Assembly: GCA_963580285.1 (NCBI GenBank)
Contig: OY757026.1
Span: forward strand, 68,201,396 to 68,265,395
Length of the DNA: 64,000 nt
Reading direction: 5' to 3'
Source of the DNA: Lucinisca nassula
Taxonomy: Eukaryota; Mollusca; Bivalvia; Lucinida; Lucinidae
The stretch's first letter is position 1; every line of letters starts with the position of its first letter. This document shows positions 63,922 to 64,000 of the stretch, piece by piece. The position numbers were made by a program, and so were the translations under genes. The notes below the pieces were generated by a model. It did no database searches, was not told the DNA's origin, and was given only the letters and a program-made list of their open reading frames with translations.

Positions 63922-64000
63922 CTGGGTATAAACAAGTATATGTCTAAATGATAATGACAGAATAAGAGAGAAACACAAACTGACTTCTCACACAAAATCA

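Overview
The window is eukaryotic, AT-rich, gene-poor DNA that looks like a marine invertebrate, most likely a bivalve mollusc. This is inference. It rests on abundant hairpin-ended Helitron-like elements carrying internal tandem repeats, several tRNA-derived SINE families with A/C-rich tails, palindromic MITEs, and one host gene with an animal-type exon/intron structure. No bacterial operon, CRISPR array or functional tRNA gene was seen.

The main gene is on the minus strand from about 63.9 kb down to 38.9 kb. Five exons with consensus splice sites and matching phases encode the C-terminus of an LDL-receptor-related protein of the LRP1 type: a membrane-proximal EGF domain split over two exons, a transmembrane exon, and two cytoplasmic-tail exons carrying an NPMY and an NPIY motif before the stop codon. 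The 5' part of the gene lies beyond the right edge. Its introns (about 0.9, 2.8, 6.7 and 14 kb) are packed with mobile elements. The only other plausible gene is a compact 127-codon ORF of unknown family at 8.5-8.9 kb, minus strand.

Layout: 1-3.2 kb holds a 146-bp tandem array and two nested Helitron-like elements. 3.2-8.3 kb is a repeated block of SINE plus unique sequence, one copy of which is split by a 2-kb Helitron-like element. 8.3-15.3 kb holds the small ORF, SINEs, microsatellites and a Helitron-like repeat array. 15.7-17.9 kb is a dead mariner interrupted by about 0.95 kb of foreign sequence. 18-23.5 kb holds Helitron-like repeats and broken copies of a reverse-transcriptase element, one with a LINE tail inserted. 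23.5-38 kb is a dense swarm of palindromic MITEs and TTAA- or TA-flanked elements. 38.3-64 kb is the LRP1-like gene with its transposon-filled introns, including a triple nest of Helitron-like elements (50.1-52.8 kb) and a 4.68-kb foldback-like giant inverted repeat (53.3-58.0 kb).

Most of the interpretable signal is transposon archaeology. Many insertions can be dated relative to one another because the target is itself a repeat whose empty form is present elsewhere in the window. The most notable items are the foldback element, the Helitron-like family with visible empty sites, a tandem array of decoy splice acceptors in the LRP1-like gene, and a palindromic core shared by otherwise different MITE families.
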